In this document: positions 19,217 to 28,046 of the stretch, in pieces
Layout of the letters: every line of letters starts with the position of its first letter
Position numbering within the stretch: position 1 is the first letter of the stretch
NCBI RefSeq assembly: GCF_034424645.1
Contig: NZ_CP139969.1
Location: forward strand, 3,348,001 to 3,412,000
DNA from: Bordetella avium
Lineage (GTDB): Bacteria > Pseudomonadota > Gammaproteobacteria > Burkholderiales > Burkholderiaceae_B
DNA length: 64,000 nt
Direction of reading: 5' to 3'
Notes under the pieces: model-generated
Database searches by the model: none
What the model was told of the DNA's origin: nothing
What the model saw: only the letters and a program-made list of their open reading frames with translations
Translations under genes and position numbers: made by a program

Positions 19217-19879
19217 TCAGGGATAGACAATGGAATACTGCACATAGGTCACCAGCTTGCCTGCCGCAATATTGCCATTACCCGTTTTGATATAGCGCGC
19301 CAGATAACGCAAGGTGGCGCCCTTTTTCCCGCCGCTCTCAACCAGAGACACGCCGCTCGCGCCTGAGGGCGATTCACCGATCATGATTTTGCTACCGTTG
19401 GCATTGGCCAGTTGTATGCCCAGGTTATCGACTTTAGCTGCTGCGATCGTCGGCATGCTCGTCGCAGCCTGCGTCACCGAAGCCGCATCGGTATAAGCGA
19501 AAAGATTGCCGTGCGCGTAATCTGTCGTCGCGCCAGGTTCAAAATGCGCTTTGACATCGCCAGCCATCGCTTCAGGACAATCAGAAAGCGTGATAGTAAA
19601 TGCCGTGGCGCCCGCCGTATCCCCGACGCTTTTCAAGGCCGAGGTCGAGATCTTGGGCAGCGCCACGAAAATATTGGCCGGCGGCTCCTTCCCATTGATC
19701 TTGCAGGTGCTATCGGTAATCTCGCCGGTAATGGTGACAATGCCATCGGCGGCATGGGCCGGCGCGGCGGCCATGCCCGCCAGCGCCAGCAAGGTGAAGG
19801 CGGTGATCTTCACGCATTCAATTGCGGATTGCGGATTGCGGATTGCGGATTGCGGATTGCGGATTGCGGATGAAAGCAT
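19217..19879 (-). CDS. Type 1-like fimbrial subunit fim1 (heptamer repeat, frame ON)
   Basis: 220 aa from ATG 19879, or 198 aa from the conserved GTG at 19813. The protein has a Sec signal (KITAFTLLALAGMAAAP, cleavage after AHA), then a pilin domain with two cysteines (DSTCKING and SDCPEA) that should form the usual disulfide, and the C-terminal beta strand YVQYSIVYP with penultimate-Tyr motif used for donor-strand exchange. From ATG 19879 six CAATCCG units are read in frame (QSAIRNP repeats) into the signal peptide. No chaperone, usher or adhesin gene lies nearby, so assembly must use machinery from elsewhere. About 60-75% identical by eye to fim2 and fim3. The true start is uncertain because no start has a strong ribosome-binding site. 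Confidence 0.85.
   Translation of the reverse strand: MLSSAIRNPQSAIRNPQSAIECVKITAFTLLALAGMAAAPAHAADGIVTITGEITDSTCKINGKEPPANIFVALPKISTSALKSVGDTAGATAFTITLSDCPEAMAGDVKAHFEPGATTDYAHGNLFAYTDAASVTQAATSMPTIAAAKVDNLGIQLANANGSKIMIGESPSGASGVSLVESGGKKGATLRYLARYIKTGNGNIAAGKLVTYVQYSIVYP
19825..19866 (-). repeat. Heptanucleotide tract (CAATCCG)x6 at fim1
   Basis: Six perfect copies, bounded by a partial unit ATCCG on the upstream side and CAATT on the pilin side. With the ATG 13 bases before the first unit, the pilin frame is open when the copy number is a multiple of three; six copies means ON. Confidence 0.95.
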
Positions 19880-19961
19880 TGCTTCAACTCTAAAACATGG
19901 GCTGGTAGAGCTTGAAAGTATGTCTGCGCATGGGTATCGGATTGGGGCTGTATTTCGCGGC

Positions 19962-19990
19962 TGTCCCGATCTCGTCTTGAGACCGGGACA
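19962..19990. repeat. Hairpin between ppc and fim1
   Basis: TGTCCCG (19962-19968) pairs with CGGGACA (19984-19990), with an additional TCTC/GAGA pairing inside. It lies after the ppc stop and before fim1 on the same strand. It may end ppc transcription or insulate fim1, but no U-run follows on the minus strand. Confidence 0.4.
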
Positions 19991-20017
19991 TTTAAAATCA
20001 GGCTGGTCTTTGGTTCT

Positions 20018-22828
20018 CTAGCCGGAGTTGCGTAGTCCGGCCGCAATCCCGTTAATAGTCAGATGGATGGCCCGTGTCAGGCGCGGGTCTTCTGTCTTCT
20101 CGGGTTGGCGCTGGGCAGCGCGGTGGCGGCGGATTAAATCGATCTGCAAATAGTTCAGCGGATCGATGTAGGCAAAGCGTTCGCGCAATGAGGCGGCCAG
20201 CGTGGGGTTGTCCGCCAGCAGTTCGCGCTGGTTAATGAGTTTGAGCATGGCCAGGGTGCGGCCGTGCTCATCCGAGATGGCGCCGAAAATGCGTTCGCGC
20301 AGCCCGCGTTGCGGCACCAGCATGGCATAGCGCGAGGCGATTGCCAGGTCCGATTTGGCCAGCACCATCTCCATGTTCGACAGCAGCGTGCGAAAAGCCG
20401 GCCAGTCTTGGGCCATGGCACGCAACTGCGTCAGCCGGCCCCGTCGGGAGCGTGGCGCGCCCTGGGCGCCCAGTTCCAGATAGGATTGCAGCGCCGAACC
20501 CATGCCGTACCAGCCCGTCAGCATGAGACGGCATTGCGCCCAGGAAAAGCCCCAGGGAATGGCGCGCAGGTCTTCGATACGCTGCCCCTGCTTGCGCGAG
20601 GCCGGACGCGAACCGATATTCAGACCCGCGATTTCGCTGATGGGGGTGGCCGCGAAAAAGTAGTCAGCGAAGCCGCTGGTTTCATAGACCAGTGAGCAAT
20701 AGCTTTGGCGCGCGCTGTCCGACAACACCTGCATGAGCGGACCATGAAGCTCATTATGCGCATCTTCGGCCTGCCGCGCCGCCGGTTGCGGCGTCAGGCT
20801 GGCTTGCAGCACGGCAGACACCAGCAGCTCCAGATGTCCGCGGCCGATCTCGGCGTCTTTGTATTTGCTCTGGATGACTTCACCCTGCTCAGTCAGGCGC
20901 AACTGCCCGGCCACGGTTCCCGGCGGCTGCGCCAGAATGGCGTCAAAACTGGAGCCGCCGCCACGCCCGACTGAGCCGCCCCGGCCGTGAAACAGCCGCA
21001 AACGGACCTGACGCGCGCGAAACACTTCCACCAGCTCACGCTCGGCGCGGTAGAGCGACCAATTCGAGGTCAGGTAGCCGCCGTCTTTATTGCTGTCCGA
21101 ATAGCCGAGCATGACTTCCTGGGTGTCGTCCTGCGCGATTTTCACTCGCCGGCGCACTTCGGGCAGATCCAGCCAGGCGGCCATGATGTCCGGACCCCGC
21201 TCTAGGTCGGAGATGGTTTCAAACAAGGGCACGACCATTAAACCGTCATCGGGGGCGGTGGGTGGGATCAGACCAGTTTCTTTCTGCAACACGAGCACCT
21301 CGAGCAAGTCGCTCAAGCTTTCCGTATGCGACACGATGGTCTGGCGCAGGGCGGCGCGGCCATAGCGCCTGCGCGCGGCTGCCGCGGCGCGCAGAATGGC
21401 CAGTTCGCGGCGGGTGTCTTCGCTGTACTCCAGCCAGGGTGAGGCCAGCGGGCGTGCCGTAGCCAATTCATCGCGCAGTAATTGCACGCGCTCGGTCTCA
21501 TCCAGCAGGTCGTAGCGGGGCGGCCCGCCCGCGCGAGCAAAGAGCTCGGTCAGCACGCGTTCGTGCACGTCTGAACTTTGACGCAGATCCAGGGTCGCCA
21601 AGTGGAAACCAAAGACCGAAACCGATTGCAGCAGGCCAGACAGCCGCAGCCTGGCAATCGGGCTGCCATGGTGGCGCGAGAGCGAGTCCATGATGACGTT
21701 CAGATCGTTCATCAGCGCTTGCGGGTGATCGTAGGGCGCTGCCGGCCGCGTGCTGCGCCGGGCAAGATCGCGGCCAGTCAGGGTGTTCGCGGTTGCGGCC
21801 AGGCGCGCGTAAATGCCGATCAGGGCCCGCCGGTAGGGCTCGTCCTGGCGATGAGGGGAGCTGTCGCCGCTGGCATCGGCTAATTCGCGCAGTGCATCGC
21901 TGACATGGCTGAGCAGGGTGGTGATCGAGAGTTCGGCGCCCAGCGCATGAACCTCGTTCAAGTAGTACTCGAACACTACCGCAGCCTGGCGCAGCATCGC
22001 CAACTCCAGGGTGCCGGCATCGACGTTGAGGTTGCCGTCGCGGTCGCCGCCTATCCAGCTTCCCATGCGCAGAAAAGGCACCAGCGGTTCGGGCGCTGCG
22101 CTGAAAGAGGATTCCGGACGTAGCAATTTCGACAGGCCGGTGTACAAGCGCGGGATGGCGGGCAGAAACGTGCTGCGGTAATAGGACAGCGCGTTCTCGA
22201 TCTCGTCTGCGACCGTCAGCCGCGTATAACGCAGCATGCGTGTCTGCCAGAGCGTGTCCACACGGCCTAGCAAGGCGTTATCGATGTCGGCGATTTCTTC
22301 GGCAGTCAGGGTTTGGTCGCGCTGCGCGAGGAGGGCGGCGATCTCGCGGTGTGCGTCCAGCGTGCTCTTGCGCTGGACTTCCGTCGGATGGGCGGTCAAT
22401 ACCGGCATGACGCAGGCTTCAGCCAGCAGACGCCGGATACGCTCTGCGGTGACGCCCTGCGAACGCAGTTGCTGCACGGTGTGGTGCAGGCTGCCCGGCG
22501 CCGGCGCGGTCAGCGCTTGCGCGCGCTGGCGCCGGTGTTGATCGCGGTCCTCGGCAATGTTGAATAGATGCAAAAAGTAGCTGAAAGCGCGCGCCACCAT
22601 ATTGGGATCGGTGCCGCGCAGTTGCTTGACCAATTTCTGCATCAGCAGGCCGTCTTCCGGCTTTCCCTGGCGCCGGAACCTGACGGCGCTGCGGCGTAGC
22701 GTTTCGATGGTGTCGTAGACCCGTTTACCTTCGCAGGCTTGAACTACGATACCCAGTTGATGCCCGAGCAGGCGGATGTCGTTGCGTAAGGGCTCGGCCA
22801 GATTGGACGGCGTGCGTGTTGCGGTCAT
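20018..22828 (-). CDS. ppc: Phosphoenolpyruvate carboxylase
   Basis: 936 aa cytosolic enzyme making oxaloacetate from PEP and bicarbonate, the main anaplerotic step. Visible signatures are [12 protein letters not shown] (catalytic His, about 156), the [16 protein letters not shown] region, the [13 protein letters not shown] mobile loop, and the C-terminal allosteric tail ending in GLRNSG. Length and motif order are normal for the bacterial enzyme. It is divergent from queC; fim1 lies downstream on the same strand. Confidence 0.97.
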   Translation of the reverse strand: MTATRTPSNLAEPLRNDIRLLGHQLGIVVQACEGKRVYDTIETLRRSAVRFRRQGKPEDGLLMQKLVKQLRGTDPNMVARAFSYFLHLFNIAEDRDQHRRQRAQALTAPAPGSLHHTVQQLRSQGVTAERIRRLLAEACVMPVLTAHPTEVQRKSTLDAHREIAALLAQRDQTLTAEEIADIDNALLGRVDTLWQTRMLRYTRLTVADEIENALSYYRSTFLPAIPRLYTGLSKLLRPESSFSAAPEPLVPFLRMGSWIGGDRDGNLNVDAGTLELAMLRQAAVVFEYYLNEVHALGAELSITTLLSHVSDALRELADASGDSSPHRQDEPYRRALIGIYARLAATANTLTGRDLARRSTRPAAPYDHPQALMNDLNVIMDSLSRHHGSPIARLRLSGLLQSVSVFGFHLATLDLRQSSDVHERVLTELFARAGGPPRYDLLDETERVQLLRDELATARPLASPWLEYSEDTRRELAILRAAAAARRRYGRAALRQTIVSHTESLSDLLEVLVLQKETGLIPPTAPDDGLMVVPLFETISDLERGPDIMAAWLDLPEVRRRVKIAQDDTQEVMLGYSDSNKDGGYLTSNWSLYRAERELVEVFRARQVRLRLFHGRGGSVGRGGGSSFDAILAQPPGTVAGQLRLTEQGEVIQSKYKDAEIGRGHLELLVSAVLQASLTPQPAARQAEDAHNELHGPLMQVLSDSARQSYCSLVYETSGFADYFFAATPISEIAGLNIGSRPASRKQGQRIEDLRAIPWGFSWAQCRLMLTGWYGMGSALQSYLELGAQGAPRSRRGRLTQLRAMAQDWPAFRTLLSNMEMVLAKSDLAIASRYAMLVPQRGLRERIFGAISDEHGRTLAMLKLINQRELLADNPTLAASLRERFAYIDPLNYLQIDLIRRHRAAQRQPEKTEDPRLTRAIHLTINGIAAGLRNSG

Positions 22829-22865
22829 CAGGAGTTCCAGGAAAGGACGGCTGAGTTGCGGGCAA

Positions 22866-22886
22866 GCTGCGTAAATTCTACGCAGC
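22866..22886. repeat. Inverted repeat in the ppc/queC divergent region
   Basis: GCTGCGTA (22866-22873) and TACGCAGC (22879-22886) are perfect 8-bp arms with a 5-nt AATTC spacer. The element is 37 bp upstream of the ppc ATG and 60 bp upstream of queC. It could be an operator or a transcript-end hairpin; nothing decides between these. Confidence 0.35.
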
Positions 22887-22946
22887 CTTTCTTACATCGG
22901 GGGCTGCGTTACAGTGGCAGCTGCCATGCACTTTCCCGTTTTCATC

Positions 22947-23660
22947 ATGCAAAATCATCAACGCCGCGCCCTGGTTCTGTTTTCCGGCGGCCAGGATTCC
23001 ACCACCTGTCTGGCCTGGGCCCTGGATCGCTATGCCCATGTCGAGACCGTCGCTTTCGACTATGGCCAGCGCCACCGTATCGAGCTGGACGCCCGCTTGA
23101 ATGTGCTGCGCGAGATCCGTGGCCGTTTTCCCGCCTGGGCGGCGCGTTTGGGCCAAGACCATCTGCTGGATTTGAAAGTGCTCGGTCAGGTTGGCGATAC
23201 GGCCATGACCAGTGATCGGGCCATCGAAATGCAGGCCAATGGCCTGCCCAATACTTTTGTGCCGGGGCGCAACCTGCTGTTTCTGACCCTGGCGGCCGCG
23301 CTGGGCTACCGCCGCCAGCTCGATGTGCTGGTGGGCGGCATGTGCGAAACCGATTTCTCGGGCTACCCAGATTGCCGCGATGACACCATGAAGGCGCAAC
23401 AGGTTGCACTCAGCCTGGGGCTGGGTTCGCGCGTCACGATAGAAACGCCGCTCATGTGGCTGGACAAGGCCGACACCTGGGCCCTGGCCGATAGCCTGGG
23501 CGGCGAATCCCTGGTGCAAACCATCGTCGAAGAAAGCCACACCTGCTATGTGGGGGAGCGTGGCCAGCGTCACGATTGGGGTTATGGCTGCGGCGAGTGT
23601 CCGGCCTGCGTCTTGCGCAAGGCAGGATGGTCGCGCTGGGCGGAGCGCGCGCCGCGCTAA
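22947..23660 (+). CDS. queC: 7-cyano-7-deazaguanine synthase QueC
   Basis: 237 aa. It converts 7-carboxy-7-deazaguanine to preQ0 with ATP and ammonia in queuosine biosynthesis. The N-terminal PP-loop [13 protein letters not shown] binds ATP. The C-terminal zinc cluster is CYVGERGQ followed by [14 protein letters not shown] 22947 ([11 protein letters not shown]) places the PP-loop at the usual distance from the start; in-frame ATGs at 22926 and upstream would add a short tail. No other queuosine genes are in the window. Confidence 0.92.
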   Translation: MQNHQRRALVLFSGGQDSTTCLAWALDRYAHVETVAFDYGQRHRIELDARLNVLREIRGRFPAWAARLGQDHLLDLKVLGQVGDTAMTSDRAIEMQANGLPNTFVPGRNLLFLTLAAALGYRRQLDVLVGGMCETDFSGYPDCRDDTMKAQQVALSLGLGSRVTIETPLMWLDKADTWALADSLGGESLVQTIVEESHTCYVGERGQRHDWGYGCGECPACVLRKAGWSRWAERAPR

Positions 23661-23681
23661 TGGCCGGCCTGGCGGCCGTCG

Positions 23682-24218
23682 TCAGGCGTGATGAGGCGGC
23701 GGGGTGTGCGCGCCGTCGCCCAGCGTACGCTGCATGAAAGTGGTATCCCGCCACTGGCCATGTTTATAGCCAACGGCTTTCAGGGTGCCTGCCACTTCGA
23801 ACCCGCAGCGCGCGTGCAGCGCCAATGAGGCTGGGTTGTTATCGCCGACCACGGCCAGCATCTGACGCCATCCGGCCGCCGCGCATCGCGCCACCAGCGT
23901 ATCGAGCAGGCCGCGCCCTATGCCCAGGCCATGACGGCCTTCTCGTACATAGACCGAGTCTTCGCAGGTATGGCGGTAAGCCGCTCGTGGGCGGTAGAGC
24001 GTGGCATAGGCGTAGCCCACGATTTCTCCGTCACGTTCGGCCACCAGATAAGGCAGACCCTGGGCCAGCACTGCGGCGCGTCGCTGGAAAATGTCGTGGA
24101 TGCCCGGAGGGTCCAACTCGAAGGAGGAGGTGCCGTGCAACACGTGGTGCGCGTAAATAGCCTGTATCGGATCAAGATCAGTTTCCGCGCTGTCGCGGAT
24201 CAGGAGGTTCAGGTTCAC
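23682..24218 (-). CDS. GNAT N-acetyltransferase, Pat/phosphinothricin-type
   Basis: 178 aa from the GTG at 24218 (VNLNLLIRDSAETD), which is preceded by GAGAG. The frame continues to 24326 but that extension does not look like protein. The acetyl-CoA binding loop is HGLGIGRGLLDTL, and the family pattern FELDPPGIHDIFQRRA with SLALHARCGFEVAGTLKAVG matches Pat/YncA-like enzymes that acetylate small amines such as phosphinothricin or methionine derivatives. The natural substrate is unknown. Converges on queC. Confidence 0.82.
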   Translation of the reverse strand: MNLNLLIRDSAETDLDPIQAIYAHHVLHGTSSFELDPPGIHDIFQRRAAVLAQGLPYLVAERDGEIVGYAYATLYRPRAAYRHTCEDSVYVREGRHGLGIGRGLLDTLVARCAAAGWRQMLAVVGDNNPASLALHARCGFEVAGTLKAVGYKHGQWRDTTFMQRTLGDGAHTPPPHHA

Positions 24219-24415
24219 GCGGGCTCTCGTTGCGCTTAAGGCGAATAGCTTGCAAGTGTGCGCCCACCGTAAAAATAAATGAATACCCAGGGAAAACCCG
24301 GGGTCTGAACCGCGCCGGCCTCTCATTGTTATGCCCTCAGGCTCGTATCAGGGCGGTGATACCCGATCCAGCGTAATATTTATATCTTTGCTGACATTAC
24401 CGCCCGAGAAGGATC

Positions 24416-26272
24416 ATGCCGCACTACCGTTCACGCACCTCCACACATGGCCGCAATATGGCTGGCGCGCGCGCGCTTTGGCGCGCTACCGGCATGAAGG
24501 ATGGCGACTTCGGCAAGCCCATCATCGCGGTGGTCAATTCGTTCACGCAGTTCGTGCCCGGCCATGTGCATCTGAAGGATCTGGGCGCCCTGGTGGCCAG
24601 CCAGATCGAAGCGGCCGGGGGCGTCGCCAAAGAATTCAACACCATCGCCGTCGATGACGGCATCGCGATGGGGCATGGCGGCATGCTGTATTCCCTGCCT
24701 TCGCGTGAATTGATCGCCGACTCGGTCGAATACATGGTCAATGCGCATTGCGCCGACGCCATGGTCTGTATCTCCAACTGCGACAAGATAACTCCGGGAA
24801 TGCTGATGGCCGCCATGCGCCTGAACATTCCGGTCGTGTTTGTGTCCGGCGGCCCCATGGAGGCCGGGAAGGTCGTTTCGCCGACCGACGGCAAAGTGAT
24901 CAAGCTGGATCTGGTCGACGCCATGATCAAGGCAGCCGATCCCAACGTGAGTGACGCCGAGGCCGAACAGGTCGAGCGCAGCGCCTGCCCGACCTGCGGC
25001 TCCTGTTCCGGTATGTTCACGGCCAACTCCATGAACTGCCTGACCGAAGCCATCGGCCTGGCCTTGCCGGGCAATGGCACCATCGTCGCCACGCACGCCT
25101 GGCGCCGTGGGCTGTTCGAGCAAGCTGGCCGCCTGGTTGTGGATCTGTGCCGCCGCTATTACGAGCAGGATGACGCCTCTGTTCTGCCACGTAGCATCGC
25201 CACCAAGGCGGCATTCGAGAATGCAATGTCGCTGGACGTCGCCATGGGCGGCTCGACCAATACCGTGCTGCATTTGCTGGCTGCCGCACAGGAGGCTGGC
25301 GTGGATTTCACGATGGCCGACATCGACCGCATTTCGCGCAAAGTGCCCTGCCTGTGCAAGGCCGCGCCCGCGACGGATAAATACCACATTGAAGACGTGC
25401 ACCGCGCCGGCGGCATCCTGGGTATTCTGGGTGAACTGGGGCGTGCTAACCTGCTTGATCTGTCCTGCGGCAACGTACACAGCGGCACCTTAGGCCAGGC
25501 CATCGCACAATGGGACGTGGCCGGCGGCGCGGGCGAAGCCGCGCAAACCTTCTATCGGGCGGCGCCCGGCGGCGTGCCGACCACGGTGGCCTTCAGCCAG
25601 GATAAGACTTTCCTGACGCTGGACTTGGATCGCAAGGCCGGTTGCATTCGAAGCAAAGAACACGCCTATTCCCAGGACGGCGGCCTGGCTGTGCTCTATG
25701 GCAACCTTGCCGAGAAGGGCTGCATTGTGAAGACTGCTGGCGTCGATGAATCGCAGTGGGTATTCACCGGTCGTGCGCGTGTGTTCGAAAGCCAGGAAGA
25801 CGCCGTGGAAGGCATTCTGGGAGACAAGGTCGAGGCGGGCGATGTGGTCATCATTCGCTACGAAGGCCCCAAGGGCGGTCCTGGCATGCAGGAAATGCTC
25901 TACCCGACCTCTTACCTGAAGTCCAAGGGCCTGGGCAAAACCTGCGCCCTGTTCACGGACGGCCGTTTTTCGGGCGGCTCGTCAGGCCTGGTGATCGGTC
26001 ATGCCTCGCCAGAGGCCGCCGAGGGCGGTGCGATCGGTTTGGTCGAAGATGGCGATGTGATCGAAATCGACATTCCCAAGCGTCGCATGCATCTGGCGGT
26101 GGACGATGCCGAACTGGCCCGCCGCCGCGCTGCCATGGATGCCCGTGGCGACAAGGCCTGGCAGCCGCTGGATCGCGAGCGCGTAGTGTCCCTGGCCTTG
26201 CAGGCCTATGCGGCGCTGGCCACCTCCGCCGACCGTGGCGCAGTGCGGGATCTGTCGCAAATCAAACGCTGA
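24416..26272 (+). CDS. ilvD: Dihydroxy-acid dehydratase
   Basis: 618 aa Fe-S enzyme of valine, leucine and isoleucine biosynthesis. Signatures seen are [12 protein letters not shown] (first cluster Cys), [17 protein letters not shown] (second Cys), and the C-terminal [25 protein letters not shown] 24416 is preceded by AGAAGGA. A rho-independent terminator follows, so it is probably transcribed alone. fim2 begins about 250 bp downstream. Confidence 0.97.
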   Translation: MPHYRSRTSTHGRNMAGARALWRATGMKDGDFGKPIIAVVNSFTQFVPGHVHLKDLGALVASQIEAAGGVAKEFNTIAVDDGIAMGHGGMLYSLPSRELIADSVEYMVNAHCADAMVCISNCDKITPGMLMAAMRLNIPVVFVSGGPMEAGKVVSPTDGKVIKLDLVDAMIKAADPNVSDAEAEQVERSACPTCGSCSGMFTANSMNCLTEAIGLALPGNGTIVATHAWRRGLFEQAGRLVVDLCRRYYEQDDASVLPRSIATKAAFENAMSLDVAMGGSTNTVLHLLAAAQEAGVDFTMADIDRISRKVPCLCKAAPATDKYHIEDVHRAGGILGILGELGRANLLDLSCGNVHSGTLGQAIAQWDVAGGAGEAAQTFYRAAPGGVPTTVAFSQDKTFLTLDLDRKAGCIRSKEHAYSQDGGLAVLYGNLAEKGCIVKTAGVDESQWVFTGRARVFESQEDAVEGILGDKVEAGDVVIIRYEGPKGGPGMQEMLYPTSYLKSKGLGKTCALFTDGRFSGGSSGLVIGHASPEAAEGGAIGLVEDGDVIEIDIPKRRMHLAVDDAELARRRAAMDARGDKAWQPLDRERVVSLALQAYAALATSADRGAVRDLSQIKR

Positions 26273-26292
26273 TTAGCGCCATCACCCATCCC

Positions 26293-26322
26293 AAAAACCG
26301 CCGTAGCCCGGCGGTTTTTTTT
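26293..26322 (+). terminator. Rho-independent terminator after ilvD
   Basis: An A-run, CCGCC (26298-26302), loop, GGCGG (26310-26314) and a T8 run. The A and T runs extend the stem. It lies 20 bp after the ilvD stop and separates ilvD from the pilin array. Confidence 0.9.
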
Positions 26323-26476
26323 CGACCTGATAGGGTGCGTCTGATATGCACCCAGACTTGTCGGAGAGGCCAGGCGAGCAGGGGGGGAAAAGTGGACTCG
26401 TCGTATGGCGTCACTTGTGCAAACTGTCGCTGCTATGCCCACTAGATGCTGATGAGTCCCAATGCCCAACGATCCG

Positions 26477-26511
26477 CAATCCGCAATCCGCAATCCGCAA
26501 TCCGCAATCCG
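26477..26511 (+). repeat. Heptanucleotide tract (CAATCCG)x5 at fim2
   Basis: Five perfect copies preceded by a partial unit (ATCCG) and followed by CAATT. From ATG 26462 (15 bases before the first unit) reading ends at TGA 26516. From ATG 26446 it ends at TGA 26524. The pilin frame opens from 26462 with 4 or 7 copies and from 26446 with 3 or 6. Confidence 0.95.
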
Positions 26512-26522
26512 CAATTGAATGC

Positions 26523-27119
26523 GTGAAGATCAGCGCCTTCACCTTGCTGGCGCTGGCGGGCATGGCTGCTGCACCGGCCCATGCCGCCGATGGCATTGTC
26601 ACCATCACCGGCGAGATTACCGATAGCACCTGCAAGATCAATGGTGGTGATCCACCTGCCAATATTTTCGTGGCGTTGCCTAAGATTTCGACCACGGCCT
26701 TGAAAAATGTGGGCGATACGGCGGGCGCCACGCTGTTCACCATCAAGCTGACGGACTGCCCCACTTCACTGACGGGCAACGTTAAAGCGCATTTCGAACC
26801 CGGATCGACGACCGATTACGCCAACGGCAGTCTTTATGCTTATACGAATGTGAATTCCGTGAGTGCTGCCGTCGGCAGCATTCCTTCTCCGGCAGCCGCC
26901 AAAGTCAGCAATTTGGGCATACAGCTGGCCAATCCCGATGGCAGCAAAATCACGATCGGCGAATTACCATCCGGCCCTGGCGAGGCTCTGAATGCTCAGA
27001 CCGACGGGAAGAAAACAGCCACACTGCGCTATCTGGCGCGTTACGTAAAAACGGGTGACGGCGTCATTAATGCAGGGAAGGTGGTGACCTATGTGCAGTA
27101 TTCCATCGTTTATCCCTGA
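26523..27119 (+). CDS. Type 1-like fimbrial subunit fim2 (repeat frame OFF from nearby ATGs)
   Basis: 198 aa from GTG 26523. The mature part has the same pilin signatures as fim1: signal AFTLLALAGMAAAPAHA, cysteines in DSTCKING and TDCPTS, terminal YVQYSIVYP. No nearby in-frame ATG exists: the first is at 26346, which would add 59 unlikely codons. The ATGs at 26446, 26452 and 26462 are out of frame because of the five-copy repeat. Either GTG starts are used in all four genes, or fim2 is a phase-OFF gene. Its first 233 bp (26523-26755) match fim3 without visible mismatch, then the genes diverge. First of three head-to-tail copies spaced 781 and 767 bp. Confidence 0.8.
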   Translation: MKISAFTLLALAGMAAAPAHAADGIVTITGEITDSTCKINGGDPPANIFVALPKISTTALKNVGDTAGATLFTIKLTDCPTSLTGNVKAHFEPGSTTDYANGSLYAYTNVNSVSAAVGSIPSPAAAKVSNLGIQLANPDGSKITIGELPSGPGEALNAQTDGKKTATLRYLARYVKTGDGVINAGKVVTYVQYSIVYP

Positions 27120-27258
27120 TCGCGCAGGCGTAATCAGCGGTCTGATTCCTTATCGGTGTCTTGCCTCTGTGGCTTGCGTTGAAGGCTGAATTTCGGAAGA
27201 TTCTGAGCTTGTGGCGCAGCCATACTGCGTCTCTGTGCTTTCCTTCATAGCAAAGATA

Positions 27259-27903
27259 ATGACGCAATCCGCAATCCGCAATCCGCAATCCGCAATTGAA
27301 TGCGTGAAGATCAGCGCCTTCACCTTGCTGGCGCTGGCGGGCATGGCTGCTGCACCGGCCCATGCCGCCGATGGCATTGTCACCATCACCGGCGAGATTA
27401 CCGATAGCACCTGCAAGATCAATGGTGGTGATCCACCTGCCAATATTTTCGTGGCGTTGCCTAAGATTTCGACCACGGCCTTGAAAAATGTGGGCGATAC
27501 GGCGGGCGCCACGCTGTTCACCATCAAGCTGACGGAGTGTCCGTCATCATTGACGGGCAACGTCAAGGCGCATTTCGAACCCGGATCGACCACCGATTAC
27601 GCCAACGGCAGTCTTTATGCCTATACAAATGCGAGTTCGGTGAGTTCGGCCGCAGACAGCATTCCAACCGGGATGGCAGCCAGCAAGGTCGACAACCTGG
27701 GCATACAACTGGCCAATCCCGACGGCAGCAAAATCACGATCGGACAGCAACCCTCGACCGCCTCGGGCGCCACTCTGACAGAGGCTAGCGGGAGTAAATC
27801 GGCCACGCTGCGTTATCTGGCGCGTTACGTGAAAACCGGCACGGGCAGCATCAATGCAGGCAAAGTAGTGACCTATGTGGAGTACTCCATCGCCTACCCT
27901 TGA
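27259..27903 (+). CDS. Type 1-like fimbrial subunit fim3 (repeat frame ON)
   Basis: 214 aa from ATG 27259 (MTQSAIRNPQSAIECVK), or 199 aa from GTG 27304. Four repeat units keep the ATG in frame with the pilin. The mature domain resembles fim2 but differs in the surface-exposed second half (SVSSAADSIPTGMAASKV and TEASGSKSATL), ending YVEYSIAYP. Its upstream 139 bp are similar to that of fim4 over most of their length, which points to duplication of gene plus promoter. Typical fimbrial disulfide cysteines are present. Confidence 0.85.
   Translation: MTQSAIRNPQSAIECVKISAFTLLALAGMAAAPAHAADGIVTITGEITDSTCKINGGDPPANIFVALPKISTTALKNVGDTAGATLFTIKLTECPSSLTGNVKAHFEPGSTTDYANGSLYAYTNASSVSSAADSIPTGMAASKVDNLGIQLANPDGSKITIGQQPSTASGATLTEASGSKSATLRYLARYVKTGTGSINAGKVVTYVEYSIAYP
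27265..27292 (+). repeat. Heptanucleotide tract (CAATCCG)x4 at fim3
   Basis: Four perfect copies directly after ATGACG. The frame is open to the pilin at copy numbers 1, 4 and 7; four means ON. Confidence 0.95.
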
Positions 27904-28046
27904 CCGTGCAGGCCTAACGCCAGGGGTCTGATTTCTTATCAAGGCCCTGCCTGTGCGGTCTGCGTCGCAGGCTGAACTTCGGAAACTTCTTAGCTCAAGG
28001 CGCAGCCATACTGCATCGCTCTGCCCCCTTCGTTTAGCCAAGAAGC

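Noticed and set aside
19821-19871. Heptamer arrays as a CRISPR
   Set aside because: Units are 7 bp and directly adjacent with no spacers, and no cas genes are present.
22855-22946. preQ1 riboswitch before queC
   Set aside because: The leader has an 8-bp hairpin but not the compact stem with A-rich tail of a preQ1-I aptamer, and the hairpin sits in the shared region with divergent ppc.
26381-26387. G7 tract upstream of fim2 as a promoter phase switch
   Set aside because: Seven bases is short for efficient slippage and no -10/-35 pair flanks it clearly; the heptamer tract is the better candidate.
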